The translations under genes and the position numbers were made by a program. 30,898 nucleotides of DNA, taken from Bacteroidales bacterium UBA7569. GTDB taxonomy: Bacteria > Bacteroidota > Bacteroidia > Bacteroidales > Paludibacteraceae. Of this stretch, positions 6,507-14,896 are shown in pieces. Each line of letters starts with the position of its first letter. Within the stretch, counting starts at the first letter, position 1. Under the pieces are notes generated by a model. The model made no database searches and was not told the origin of the DNA. It saw nothing but the letters and a program-made list of their open reading frames with translations. The DNA lies in the NCBI GenBank assembly GCA_002477945.1, contig DLLF01000014.1, positions 40,877 through 71,774 of the forward strand, in the 5' to 3' direction.

Positions 6507-9311
6507 CTATTTTATCTTTTTGTATTCTGTGTAAGTCATCATACGGTTGCAACCACTGCCATTAGGGTTATAGTTGGTACACCCAAGAAACATGTGTGTA
6601 TTCCCTTGAGCATTTCTTTTCCCTTTCTTTACAATCAAATACCCGTCTCTGCACGCATCGCATTTGCAAATAGACATCTCGTTACCTTTGAGGTCGTTGG
6701 TCATAAAATCGCAAATCTCGGGTTCGTTAGTACATATCCACAGGCGCAATCCGTATGCCTTTTTGTAGCGCAGTTGCAACGGATAGCCACATATGGGGCA
6801 GACTTTCCGTTCCGCATTCTGTGTCCTGTCCGCATCTATCTCTCCGCGAACCACGATATTGGGATAATCGCGTATCAGTTCCAAAATAAAATCTGACGGA
6901 CGCTGTTGCGGGGTAACCAAATACACTCTGTTCTTTGTCCGCGTCAGTGCCACATAGAACAAACGCCGTTCTTCCGCAAACTCAATATCCCTGTCTGTAT
7001 TTACCACATAGTGCAGTACAGGATCATCCTCTACTTTGGATGGGAAACCATAAGCATTGTCGATATTGTTAAAGAGGATGACATTGTCATATCCCAATCC
7101 TTTGGCACGGTGAACAGTCATAAAATCGAAATAGTAGGCATTGTATTTCTTCGACCATACATTGCCTGTCTTCTCGTCATAGACAAAATCTGCCGATTTC
7201 CCTAAGTTGTAAGCATCAAAATTATACCGTCCGAGCAACAGAATGGACGATTTCGGATTAACCGCTAAAATCTCGTCCATAATATTTTGTACGGTTTCGC
7301 CGATTAGGAAAAACTTGCCGCCCTTACCTTCGTATTTTTCCCTGTCCACATCTTCTGTGTAGATCTGTATGATAATCGGGTCTTTGAAATGTTTTGGTGA
7401 CACCAATGATTTTCGTATCTGGCTGCTGTTCTTCTGAACAAAACCGCCTGCTATATCTATAAGTTCCTGCGCATTGCGATAGGTCTTGGTTATTCGCAGT
7501 TCCAACCCATAACCGAAAGTCTCTTTGAATTTGGTAAAAAGGGTTATATCCGAACCTGCATATGCATATATCGACTGCCAGTCGTCGCCCACTGCAATGA
7601 TTTTGGCATTGCACATCCGGCTCAATTCCTTGGTCAGATTAAACCGCTGGCGCGATATATCTTGATATTCATCCACTATGATGTAGCGGAAATCCAACTT
7701 CGTGCCTTTCAGTTCTTCCTCGCGTAAGATACGTGCGGAATCGTTAATCATATCCTCAAAATCAATGGCATGTTTCTCTTTCAGACGCTTGGCATATTCG
7801 TAGTAACATTGTTTGCATATAGCCAGAAACAACTTGGAACGCTCATTGGTTGTTGTATTTTCAAAACGGAAAAAATCATCGATAGTCAGTCCGTTGGTCT
7901 TGAAATTCTGGATAAATGTGCATACCAACTTTACCAAACGCGAAATGTACTTGTTTTCTTCAGTGCTGACAATTTTCTCAAATACTTCGCGGGACGGACG
8001 CGGAGTGAGTTCAAATCCGTGTCGGAGCAGTTCCTCGCGCAAATGTTCTAATAGCGGGCGTCCGTCGTTGTACAAAGAAAAAGTATAGACGAGATTGGTT
8101 TGATGCTTGCGATGCAGCAGTATCTTGTCGTTGATTTCGCTTTTATAGCGGTTTAGTTGTTCCTCTGTATAGCGTGTGTTTTGTCCGTTTTGCGAAATAC
8201 CAAAATGCTCTATATATGCCACTTTATCTCCTTGCGTAATTGTAAAATCCGGTGTGTAAGGTTTGTGCGAACGGAGGATATTGAACGGATAGGGCTTTTC
8301 ATAGACATAGTCTATATTGTTGAGATACAGAAAATTGGCAATTTGCACCTCTTGATTGGAACGCAAAGTCTCGTGTACGATGCTGATATGTTTCCTGCCA
8401 CGTTGGTCTATTACCTTTTCTGTGTATTCGTCTATGTTGCCTTTGATGGTCGAGAAATCGGCTTTTGAGATATAATTGAAGAATGTGTTGAGGTCATCGC
8501 CCTCGTAGGGCGCATCAAAATAACTTCCGAAGAACAAAATCAGTTTATCCACCAATTCCGGGTTTTCAAGAATGTTGCCTTTGAGATAATTGTTGATTAC
8601 GTGGTACATAAATCCCGCATCAACCACAGTTCTGCGTTCCTCGTCTTGACGCTTAAGTATGGCATAACCGGTTTTATGAAAGGTGGTTACAGGGCACGGA
8701 ATACCAAGCGACTTGTTAATTTTATCCCGTAATTCCCCTACTGCCTTGTTGGTAAACGAGATAACCAATATCTGTTCGGGTTTGATTCGTTTCTTTTCCA
8801 CCAGATAGCGCACTTTGGCAGCCACAGTGGTGGTTTTCCCCGCCCCCGCACCGGCAATCACAAGCATATAATCCTCGTCGGAAAGCACTACTTTCCGCTG
8901 TTCTTCGTCCAATCTGATGTTTGGATCCACTACATCCAATATAGAATCCAGATAGGTTTTGTCTTGGCGCAAATGCCACTCTATAAACCGTTCATTGTGT
9001 GTAGCAAATAGTTTTGAAGCGGGTTCTGCTATTTGTCTGTATTGATTGAGAAATTGCGTTATCCGTGCTTGTTCTACGTGATTGGTCTCGCAGTAGGCAT
9101 TGAGCATACCGGTGGACACAAGTTGTGAAAATGTGATATAAATATCCTTGTACCCGTCTCGTAGCCACGTATAATCTTTTCGTGCAACATATTTGTCTGC
9201 ACTCAGCAAAGAGCGTATCATCACCTCGAACTCTTTCATTTTTTGGAGTTCGGGGGTGAGCACCATATCCTTCTTATTGAATCGGGATAATATGTTTGCA
9301 AAAAAAGACAT
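6507..9311 (-). CDS. UvrD/HelD-like SF1 helicase with embedded nuclease-like segment and C-terminal zinc clusters
   Basis: A 934-aa superfamily-1A DNA helicase. Motif I is VIAGAGAGKT (151-160), motif Ia ISFTNKA, motif II IIVDEYQD (544-551), motif III VGDDWQSIYAYAG, a motif V region TVHRAKGLGYD and motif VI FYVALTRTKNRVY. Between Ia and II is an inserted segment (about 318-372: N-Q-E-V-Q-I-A-N-F-L, then Y-T-P-D-F-T-I and V-A-Y-I-E-H-F-G) patterned like PD-(D/E)XK nucleases. The C-terminus has two cysteine clusters (C838, C841, C860, C867; then C882, C884, C887, C911, C921) resembling topoisomerase-type zinc ribbons. A start at 9341 would run into the tRNA; the ATG at 9311 lies 2 nt past the tRNA end. 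A later ATG at 9266, preceded by AAGAAGGAT, is an alternative. Repair or anti-phage defence are both possible roles. Confidence 0.88.
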   Translation of the reverse strand: MSFFANILSRFNKKDMVLTPELQKMKEFEVMIRSLLSADKYVARKDYTWLRDGYKDIYITFSQLVSTGMLNAYCETNHVEQARITQFLNQYRQIAEPASKLFATHNERFIEWHLRQDKTYLDSILDVVDPNIRLDEEQRKVVLSDEDYMLVIAGAGAGKTTTVAAKVRYLVEKKRIKPEQILVISFTNKAVGELRDKINKSLGIPCPVTTFHKTGYAILKRQDEERRTVVDAGFMYHVINNYLKGNILENPELVDKLILFFGSYFDAPYEGDDLNTFFNYISKADFSTIKGNIDEYTEKVIDQRGRKHISIVHETLRSNQEVQIANFLYLNNIDYVYEKPYPFNILRSHKPYTPDFTITQGDKVAYIEHFGISQNGQNTRYTEEQLNRYKSEINDKILLHRKHQTNLVYTFSLYNDGRPLLEHLREELLRHGFELTPRPSREVFEKIVSTEENKYISRLVKLVCTFIQNFKTNGLTIDDFFRFENTTTNERSKLFLAICKQCYYEYAKRLKEKHAIDFEDMINDSARILREEELKGTKLDFRYIIVDEYQDISRQRFNLTKELSRMCNAKIIAVGDDWQSIYAYAGSDITLFTKFKETFGYGLELRITKTYRNAQELIDIAGGFVQKNSSQIRKSLVSPKHFKDPIIIQIYTEDVDREKYEGKGGKFFLIGETVQNIMDEILAVNPKSSILLLGRYNFDAYNLGKSADFVYDEKTGNVWSKKYNAYYFDFMTVHRAKGLGYDNVILFNNIDNAYGFPSKVEDDPVLHYVVNTDRDIEFAEERRLFYVALTRTKNRVYLVTPQQRPSDFILELIRDYPNIVVRGEIDADRTQNAERKVCPICGYPLQLRYKKAYGLRLWICTNEPEICDFMTNDLKGNEMSICKCDACRDGYLIVKKGKRNAQGNTHMFLGCTNYNPNGSGCNRMMTYTEYKKIK

Positions 9312-9313
9312 TG

Positions 9314-9386
9314 TGGAGCATATCGGACTCGAACCGACCACCTCAACATTGCGAACGTTGCGCTCTACCGGATGAGCTAATGCCCC
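9314..9386 (-). tRNA. tRNA-Ala (anticodon CGC)
   Basis: A full cloverleaf on the minus strand: acceptor GGGGCAT with ATGCTCC (one G-U pair), D-stem GCTC/GAGC, anticodon stem CAACG/TGTTG with loop TTCGCAA (anticodon CGC), T-stem GTCGG/CCGAT with loop TTCGAGT, discriminator A. The 3' CCA is not encoded (CA follows the discriminator). The acceptor stem and anticodon identify alanine. The helicase start codon lies 2 nt downstream. Confidence 0.95.
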
Positions 9387-9406
9387 AAGATGTTTGCTTT
9401 ACCCCG

Positions 9407-9437
9407 CAAAGATATAAAAAAGATTTGAGGTAAGCAA
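9407..9437 (-). promoter_or_regulatory. Promoter of tRNA-Ala (Bacteroidetes type)
   Basis: On the minus strand a TTG (9435-9437) is followed after 20 nt by TATCTTTG (9407-9414), matching the Bacteroidetes -33/-7 consensus (TTG or TTTG, 19-20 nt, TAnnTTTG). The tRNA 5' end lies about 20 nt downstream of the -7 box. It is the nearest visible promoter for the helicase/RQC genes as well. Confidence 0.75.
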
Positions 9438-9571
9438 GTGGGAAGGTGTATTTTCAGGGCAACCACATCAAAATAGTCATGAAACAATGGGGAAATAATA
9501 CAAAAGTCCTGCCTCTAAATGCCATCAAAAAAGACCTAATGAAACGTATATGTAGTTCGGCAAAGCCAATA

Positions 9572-9657
9572 ACGACGCGGGACGCGTCGTCTCCATACAT
9601 AGCATAGTCATACGGTTTGTGCCAAACCGACCGCGGACGGGGCGTCCGCGTCCCCGA
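9572..9657. repeat. Cluster of three hairpins in the gmd-tRNA spacer, including REP-like copy 2
   Basis: Three adjacent inverted repeats: ACGACGCG with CGCGTCGT around GGA (9572-9590), CGGTTT with AAACCG around GTGCC (9613-9629), and the REP-like element (9630-9657, minus orientation) with stem CGCGGAC/GTCCGCG and loop GCCCC. The last matches 4076-4103 in 25 of 28 positions. The 408-bp spacer 9387-9794 otherwise carries the tRNA promoter and nothing that looks coding. The hairpins lie 138 nt beyond the gmd stop codon and may limit read-through toward the tRNA. Confidence 0.7.
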
Positions 9658-9794
9658 TCTCCTATGGTATAATTTTACAAAAAGCAACATCGAAAAAAGA
9701 GACCACCTACACTTGTTAGACAGCCTCTGCCAAGAGACAATATAAAAACGCAGAAAGTCAATGGTCAGTATGGGCTGCGGGAGTGTTGATGAAC

Positions 9795-10898
9795 TTATTT
9801 GACGATGCCTTTTTCGAGGTACTCGGCGAGGTTGGTGCGGGCTTGCTCGGCGGCGTGGTCGGCAGCCACTTTCTTCATATCGGAGCGCACCATGAGGCGC
9901 ACCAGTTCCTCGAAAGTAGTCTTGTTTGGATTCCAACCGAGTTCGGCTCTTGCCTTGGTGGGGTCGCCCCAGAGGTTGACCACATCGGTCGGGCGGTAGA
10001 AATCGGGGGACACCTCCACAAGGGTCTTGCCTATCAGATGAGCGGGACCTGCCGCACAGATACCTTTCTCGTCCTGCCCCTCGCCCTCGAAACGGAGCGT
10101 GATACCCACCTCGCGGAACGCCAAATCGCAAAACTCACGCACGGAGTGCTGCACACCCGTGGCGATGACAAAATCTTCGGGCTTGTCATGTTGGAGAATG
10201 AGCCACATACACTCGACATAGTCTTTGGCATAGCCCCAGTCGCGGAGCGAAGAGAGGTTGCCGAGGTAGAGTTTGTGCTGCTTGCCCTGCGCAATACGGG
10301 CGGCGGCAAGGGTGATCTTGCGCGTTACGAATGTCTCGCCGCGGCGCTCGGACTCGTGGTTGAACAAGATACCCGAGCAGCAGAACATATTGTACGCCTC
10401 GCGGTACTCCTTGACAATCCAGTAGCCGTAGAGTTTCGCCACGGCGTAGGGCGAATAGGGGTGGAAAGGCGTGTTCTCGTTCTGCGGCACCTCCTCCACC
10501 TTGCCATAGAGTTCCGAGGTGGACGCTTGGTAGATACGGCACGTGGACGCCAATCCGCAGGCACGGACAGCCTCCAAGACGCGCAGAACACCCGTGGCAT
10601 CAATGTCGGCGGTGAACTCGGGCGAATCGAACGAGACCTGCACATGCGACTGTGCGGCGAGGTTGTATATCTCATCGGGGCGCACCTTGCCGATGACCTG
10701 TATCAAACCCATGGAGTCGGACAGGTCGCCATAGTGGAGGTGGAAATGGGGCTTACCTTCGAGGTGGGCGATACGCTCGCGGTAGTCCACCGAACTGCGG
10801 CGGATAATGCCGTGTACGTCATAGCCTTTGCCGAGGAGGAACTCGCTCAGATAGGAGCCGTCCTGACCCGTGATGCCTGTGATTAATGCTGTTTTCAT
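9795..10898 (-). CDS. gmd: GDP-mannose 4,6-dehydratase
   Basis: Converts GDP-D-mannose to GDP-4-keto-6-deoxy-D-mannose, the first step to GDP-L-fucose; 367 aa, normal length. This is an extended SDR fold: ALITGITGQDGSYL (4-17), NLAAQSHV (79-86), catalytic T127-S128-E129 in QASTSELYG, and Y151-x3-K155 in YAVAKLYGYW. The family block LGNLSSLRDWGYAKDYV (about residues 209-225) is complete. An antisense frame of nearly the same length is open over the whole gene but only mirrors its codon use. It is separated from fcl by the hairpin spacer, tRNA-Ala and the helicase/RQC pair, an unusual arrangement because the two genes are usually adjacent. No consensus promoter is visible in the 89 nt upstream, where ATGTAAGCCA occurs twice. 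Confidence 0.96.
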   Translation of the reverse strand: MKTALITGITGQDGSYLSEFLLGKGYDVHGIIRRSSVDYRERIAHLEGKPHFHLHYGDLSDSMGLIQVIGKVRPDEIYNLAAQSHVQVSFDSPEFTADIDATGVLRVLEAVRACGLASTCRIYQASTSELYGKVEEVPQNENTPFHPYSPYAVAKLYGYWIVKEYREAYNMFCCSGILFNHESERRGETFVTRKITLAAARIAQGKQHKLYLGNLSSLRDWGYAKDYVECMWLILQHDKPEDFVIATGVQHSVREFCDLAFREVGITLRFEGEGQDEKGICAAGPAHLIGKTLVEVSPDFYRPTDVVNLWGDPTKARAELGWNPNKTTFEELVRLMVRSDMKKVAADHAAEQARTNLAEYLEKGIVK

Positions 10899-10987
10899 AT
10901 ATACTTTGTGTAAGTTAGTTTATGTGGGGTTACTGTATGTAAGCCATTTTCATGTAAGCCACTGCGTGGGGATTTGTTTGTATTGGA

Positions 10988-12229
10988 TTATGATAGTAAA
11001 TAGTCATATACATTCATCAGCACAATACCATTATCCAACGAGTGGCAAGGGATATTGTCCGTAGTTAATATCATTTTGGGGAAAGAATCCCCTGTAAGCA
11101 TCAGAGAGCGTTGCTCTTGTTGCAACTTTTCTTCATCAGGGATACTATAAGCAGACTGGATATAGACACGTTCACTGCCACGGTTACACACAAAATCCAC
11201 CTCGTAGGTAGCACGCTGTGATTTACCTTCGGCATTCTTGCCTACCACAGACACATTTCCCACATCAACCAAATAGCCCTGTTCCAGCAAGTGGTTGTAG
11301 AGAATACTCTCCATTGCGTGCGTGGGTTCTACCTGCCGAAATCCTAACAGGGCATTGCGCAGTCCCATATCGGAGAAGTAATACTTATAGGGAGAGTCAA
11401 TATACTTACGCCCCTTGATATTGTAACGTGTGGCACGAGAAACAAGGAACGAGTCTATAAAATAGTCAATATACTGTTTGACTGTGCTATGCGATATATC
11501 CGATTTTTTCTCGCTCTTGAAAGTATTCGCCAATTTATGCGGGTTGGTCAATGTACCAATGTTAGAGGCTAAAAGTACCAGTAACTCCTCTAAATCACTG
11601 TCATTCTTTACTTGGTTGCGACTAATAATGTCACTCAAGTAGGTCTCTTTCAGCAAGTCTTGCAACATCTGTGCTTTCTGCTGTGTGTTGTTTGCCAATA
11701 CCACCATCGGCAAGCCACCGTAATACATATAGTCTTGCCACAGCATAAATACACCAGCATTCGAGACTTCGTGTATCTCCTTGAAACTAAGCGGATAGAG
11801 ATGCACTTGTGTGCCACGCCCACGAAACTCTGTAACGACATCAGACGACAAGAAACGGGCATTGCTCCCCGTAACATACACATCCACATTGGGCATATAC
11901 AGAAAACCATTCAGCACATCCACAAAGTCTTCCAACAGTTGCACTTCATCGATAAAGATATAGTATCTCTCCGTCGTTGATTGCACTTTGTCCTGCACAA
12001 ACCGGTAGAGTGTTTCTGCCTTACGCAGATGTTTGTTTGCGTACGAATCCAAAGGTATTCCGATGATATGGTCTTCCGGTACACCCTCTTGCAGCAAGCG
12101 TTGCCGGAAAAGCGTGAATAATAAATACGACTTCCCCACACGGCGAAGACCGGTAACTATTTTTACCAGTCCATTTTGCCGCAGCGACAAGAGTTGCTGC
12201 ACATATTTCTCTCTCGGATAGATATTCAT
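10988..12229 (-). CDS. AAA-type ATPase with DUF4143 domain
   Basis: A 413-aa P-loop protein of the AAA_14/DUF4143 family, common and often multicopy in Bacteroidales; its cellular role is not established. Walker A is GLRRVGKS (27-34), Walker B is YIFIDEVQ (90-97), and a sensor-like VTGSNA follows. The middle part is a winged-helix-like region (SDISHSTVKQYIDYF). The C-terminus carries Y-E-V-D-F-V-C and Y-I-Q-S-A-Y-S-I, a PD-(D/E)XK-like core as in other DUF4143 proteins. The ATG at 12229 gives the usual N-terminus. A perfect 6-bp inverted repeat (TGTAGA, 2 nt, TCTACA; 12254-12267) lies 24 nt upstream of the start and could be an operator. It is probably a passenger rather than part of glycan synthesis. 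Confidence 0.88.
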   Translation of the reverse strand: MNIYPREKYVQQLLSLRQNGLVKIVTGLRRVGKSYLLFTLFRQRLLQEGVPEDHIIGIPLDSYANKHLRKAETLYRFVQDKVQSTTERYYIFIDEVQLLEDFVDVLNGFLYMPNVDVYVTGSNARFLSSDVVTEFRGRGTQVHLYPLSFKEIHEVSNAGVFMLWQDYMYYGGLPMVVLANNTQQKAQMLQDLLKETYLSDIISRNQVKNDSDLEELLVLLASNIGTLTNPHKLANTFKSEKKSDISHSTVKQYIDYFIDSFLVSRATRYNIKGRKYIDSPYKYYFSDMGLRNALLGFRQVEPTHAMESILYNHLLEQGYLVDVGNVSVVGKNAEGKSQRATYEVDFVCNRGSERVYIQSAYSIPDEEKLQQEQRSLMLTGDSFPKMILTTDNIPCHSLDNGIVLMNVYDYLLS

Positions 12230-12432
12230 CTGTTATTTTACTTTATCAAGAGTTGTAGAGTTCTACACTTTCTGCTGATATATTTGCGTATTGCACAACA
12301 AAAAACATGCCACTTGCCTCTATGCGTTTCCTATCGCCTGTGCTTGTATTCTCAACTAAGTGTGGATATATTTGTTATCTGATATTGTAGATAGTTACAG
12401 TTTTGGTCAGTTGTACTATTAAATCGTTTCTA
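12230..12432. other. Spacer between AAA ATPase and GT2 gene
   Basis: 203 bp without a gene. It holds the short inverted repeat at 12254-12267 and two TATATTTG words on the plus strand (12279-12286 and 12367-12374) that resemble -7 boxes but face no plus-strand gene. No terminator with a T run is visible for the minus-strand GT2 gene that ends at 12433. Confidence 0.5.
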
Positions 12433-13434
12433 TTATCCTCCACGCAGTTTGCGTTTCAGGGTGCCGTAGAGGGCGAACAGGTGAATGGTGAGTGATAGCC
12501 CTATAATCTGTTTGCATTTCAATGCCCTGTCCGATTTGCGGGAGAGACTGTATTTCAGCAAATGTACATTCGCACGGAGTATCTGTTTTGCCTCTTTTCT
12601 GTCTGTGCGTGCGATTTGATTGTAGCCGTACAGGCAGGACACATACATCTGCGCAAGATAGCCCAAGGCGGTTGTCCAGTAAGCGGAAGCCTTCCCATTG
12701 TTCTGCATCCGCTCCTGTTGGTAGCGGTCGTAGAACTTGCGGAATATGTAGTCGTAAGAGCGAAGGTTGCGTATTGAATAGGAGGTGGTGATACTTCCGC
12801 CGCGATGTTGGTAACCGTACATCGGGATGTTGGTAGCCTGCACGTGTCGGACATACCGCCACAAGCGCAAACTCCAATCGACATCTTCGCTTAACAAGCC
12901 TTTCTCGAAATACACATTGTTCTCTATCAGCAATGCTCTGCGGATTAACTGGAAGCAGGCACTCATATTGAAGGCTTGGGTACATATCAGCCGTCTGAAC
13001 ACCTCTTGCGCTGTGTGTGTGTTGATATATTCTATGTCGTACTCCCGACGTTGGGCTTGCCTTTGAGGGTATATATCCACGCAACGGAACAACAGTATAT
13101 CCGTTGTTTTCTGCTCTAATGATGCCACCATTTGACGCAGCCCGCCTTTATCGAGCCATACATCATCGCCGTCCAAGAAAGCAATATACTCGCCGGTAGC
13201 GTGTTGTAATCCCACGTTGCGTGCATCGGACAGTCCGCCATTTGACTTGTGAACTACACGAATACGCGGGTCTTCGGCTTTCAAGACATCACACAAATGC
13301 CCCGAGTCATCGGTTGAGCCGTCGTCCACCAAGATTATCTCCAAATCACGGTAGGTCTGCCCTTGCACGCTCTGCACACATTGGCGCAAGTATGCCTGCA
13401 CATTGTAAACGGGTATGACAATACTGATTTTCAT
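12433..13434 (-). CDS. Glycosyltransferase family 2
   Basis: An inverting GT-A glycosyltransferase (333 aa) for polysaccharide repeat-unit assembly. The N-terminal nucleotide-sugar fold shows IVIPVYNVQAYL (5-16), VDDGSTDD (36-43), GGLSDARNVGL (66-76) and the metal-binding D-G-D-D (88-91). The C-terminal third is basic and helical, typical of membrane-associated members. Its start overlaps the polymerase stop codon (ATGA at 13431-13434), so the two genes are translationally coupled. It is the last gene of the operon that begins near 18.9 kb. The acceptor sugar cannot be assigned. Confidence 0.92.
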   Translation of the reverse strand: MKISIVIPVYNVQAYLRQCVQSVQGQTYRDLEIILVDDGSTDDSGHLCDVLKAEDPRIRVVHKSNGGLSDARNVGLQHATGEYIAFLDGDDVWLDKGGLRQMVASLEQKTTDILLFRCVDIYPQRQAQRREYDIEYINTHTAQEVFRRLICTQAFNMSACFQLIRRALLIENNVYFEKGLLSEDVDWSLRLWRYVRHVQATNIPMYGYQHRGGSITTSYSIRNLRSYDYIFRKFYDRYQQERMQNNGKASAYWTTALGYLAQMYVSCLYGYNQIARTDRKEAKQILRANVHLLKYSLSRKSDRALKCKQIIGLSLTIHLFALYGTLKRKLRGG

Positions 13435-14873
13435 CTGTTAGGCGTGAGACGGTTGAATGGTTGTCTGCGTTGTATGATTTCGGCATTGACATAATGCACC
13501 ACGAGGAACAGCAATGCCATAAATACGGGCGTGCGGAAAAGGATACCCGTGTACATAAAGTACTCCCATGCACATATACCGATAATAGTAAGCCGCAGCC
13601 GGTGATTGCGGCAATAGAACCAAAAGACAAAGCAGAAGAATATAGTACAGAGAGCCCCTAACAACCCTGTGGTAACATAACTTTGGAAGAAGCCTGTGGC
13701 AGAACCTTTGTGGTTAATGCGAATGGTGAGCGGCAGTTCGTCAAACTCGGCATAGTCGGTGCTATACATACTGTTAAAACCTATGCCCCACCAGTCTTGG
13801 CTGATAGACGGGTAAATACCTACCAAGAGTTTGAACAGGGCAATGGTTGCTCCGCCCCGCCCCTCTGCCGTCTGCTTCTTGGGCGACATATAAGAGAACT
13901 GACCGCCTGCATACTGCAGAGTTTGCCTGTCTTCCTGATACTCCTCCATCTGTCCCTCTATGCCTTTTTTCCCGAACTGGTATTCTTCGGCGTAACCAAT
14001 GGCATAGTCCCAATCGAAACTGCCCCACACCTGATGTTCGGGATTGAGGGTTGGTGTGAGTCGTACACCCAAATAGAAAAGCAACGGGACAAAGGCGAGC
14101 ATAGCAATCCACGACTTCTTGATGCGCACACCCTGCACATAAACAAAGAATACAAAGACCACCACGGGCAAGATGAACATCACCGCCCGCTTTCCCGTGG
14201 TGAAGCCCAGAAACAGCAGTCCCAGCAGATAGAGCCAGTCCCATTTGCTGAACTGCCCTTTGCGATAGAGCCAAAGATTGATAAACCACAGAATAGGTAT
14301 GACTGTTCCTGTGGCACCTCCTGAAATAGAGAATGAGCCGACAAGCCCTTCTATCTGTCCACGGAACACGGCAAACTTGAATACTGAGATGATAATCTGC
14401 ATCAAGCCTATATCATAGAACAGGCGCAGCAGTTGCTCTTTTTTGCCTCGGCAATACACCGCTTCTTTTATGATAAAATACAGCAGAAAGGCTTCGATGT
14501 ATCGGGCGTATTGACTCAAGAGCGTAGTTACGGAAGTTGCTACAGGGGAGAAATATATCGCTGACAATACAAATTGTGCTGTGAACAGGACATAGGCAAG
14601 CACTATCCATCGTTCACGCGGCACGTATGCTCTCCATGCCTTGTATCTGTAGGCGACATAAAAACACAGCAGGAGCATTGCTATTTTGTAGGTATTCTCT
14701 ACGCCCTTGCCAAAGAAGATAAACACACGCGGCCAGCAAAGCAGTATCAGGAGAACGGACAGGATGTCCCGGTAATGCTTGCAGAGCATATATACAAGCG
14801 TTGCAGCGACAAATACCTGCATCAGGATTTGTCCCGGTATGGAAATGCTATGTCCTATAAATTCAAAAGGCAT
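13431..14873 (-). CDS. Wzy-like O-antigen/capsule polymerase
   Basis: A polytopic inner-membrane protein (480 aa) with about ten hydrophobic segments (for example residues 15-32, 34-53, 62-77, 89-107, 127-138, 192-204 and 217-249) and one long polar loop in the second half (about 275-380) before the last membrane segments. This is the topology of O-antigen polymerase/ligase (Wzy/WaaL) proteins, which link undecaprenyl-bound repeat units in the periplasm. The loop has G-G-A-T-I-A-L-F-K-L-L and S-Q-D-W-W-G-I-G-F-N-S. Sequence similarity in this family is too low to tell polymerase from ligase by eye, but the setting among glycosyltransferases favours polymerase. The ATG at 14873 follows the upstream GT4 by 23 nt. 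Confidence 0.75.
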   Translation of the reverse strand: MPFEFIGHSISIPGQILMQVFVAATLVYMLCKHYRDILSVLLILLCWPRVFIFFGKGVENTYKIAMLLLCFYVAYRYKAWRAYVPRERWIVLAYVLFTAQFVLSAIYFSPVATSVTTLLSQYARYIEAFLLYFIIKEAVYCRGKKEQLLRLFYDIGLMQIIISVFKFAVFRGQIEGLVGSFSISGGATGTVIPILWFINLWLYRKGQFSKWDWLYLLGLLFLGFTTGKRAVMFILPVVVFVFFVYVQGVRIKKSWIAMLAFVPLLFYLGVRLTPTLNPEHQVWGSFDWDYAIGYAEEYQFGKKGIEGQMEEYQEDRQTLQYAGGQFSYMSPKKQTAEGRGGATIALFKLLVGIYPSISQDWWGIGFNSMYSTDYAEFDELPLTIRINHKGSATGFFQSYVTTGLLGALCTIFFCFVFWFYCRNHRLRLTIIGICAWEYFMYTGILFRTPVFMALLFLVVHYVNAEIIQRRQPFNRLTPNR

Positions 14874-14896
14874 TGTGTATATATACTACTTTTTTA

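Noticed and set aside
9311..9390. Integrative element attachment site with a duplicated tRNA 3' end
   Set aside because: No second copy of the tRNA 3' segment and no integrase gene were found in the window; a repeat outside it cannot be excluded.
9783..10886. A 367-codon plus-strand open frame opposite gmd
   Set aside because: It mirrors gmd almost exactly. gmd has complete catalytic motifs, while the antisense translation has no recognisable domain; it arises from codon bias.
12279..12374. Two TATATTTG boxes on the plus strand as promoters
   Set aside because: No plus-strand gene follows and -33 elements are lacking; the words are likely by chance in AT-rich DNA.
13683..14324. A 213-codon plus-strand frame opposite the polymerase gene
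   Set aside because: The opposite strand encodes a clear polytopic membrane protein with ATGA coupling to its neighbour; the plus frame has no domain.
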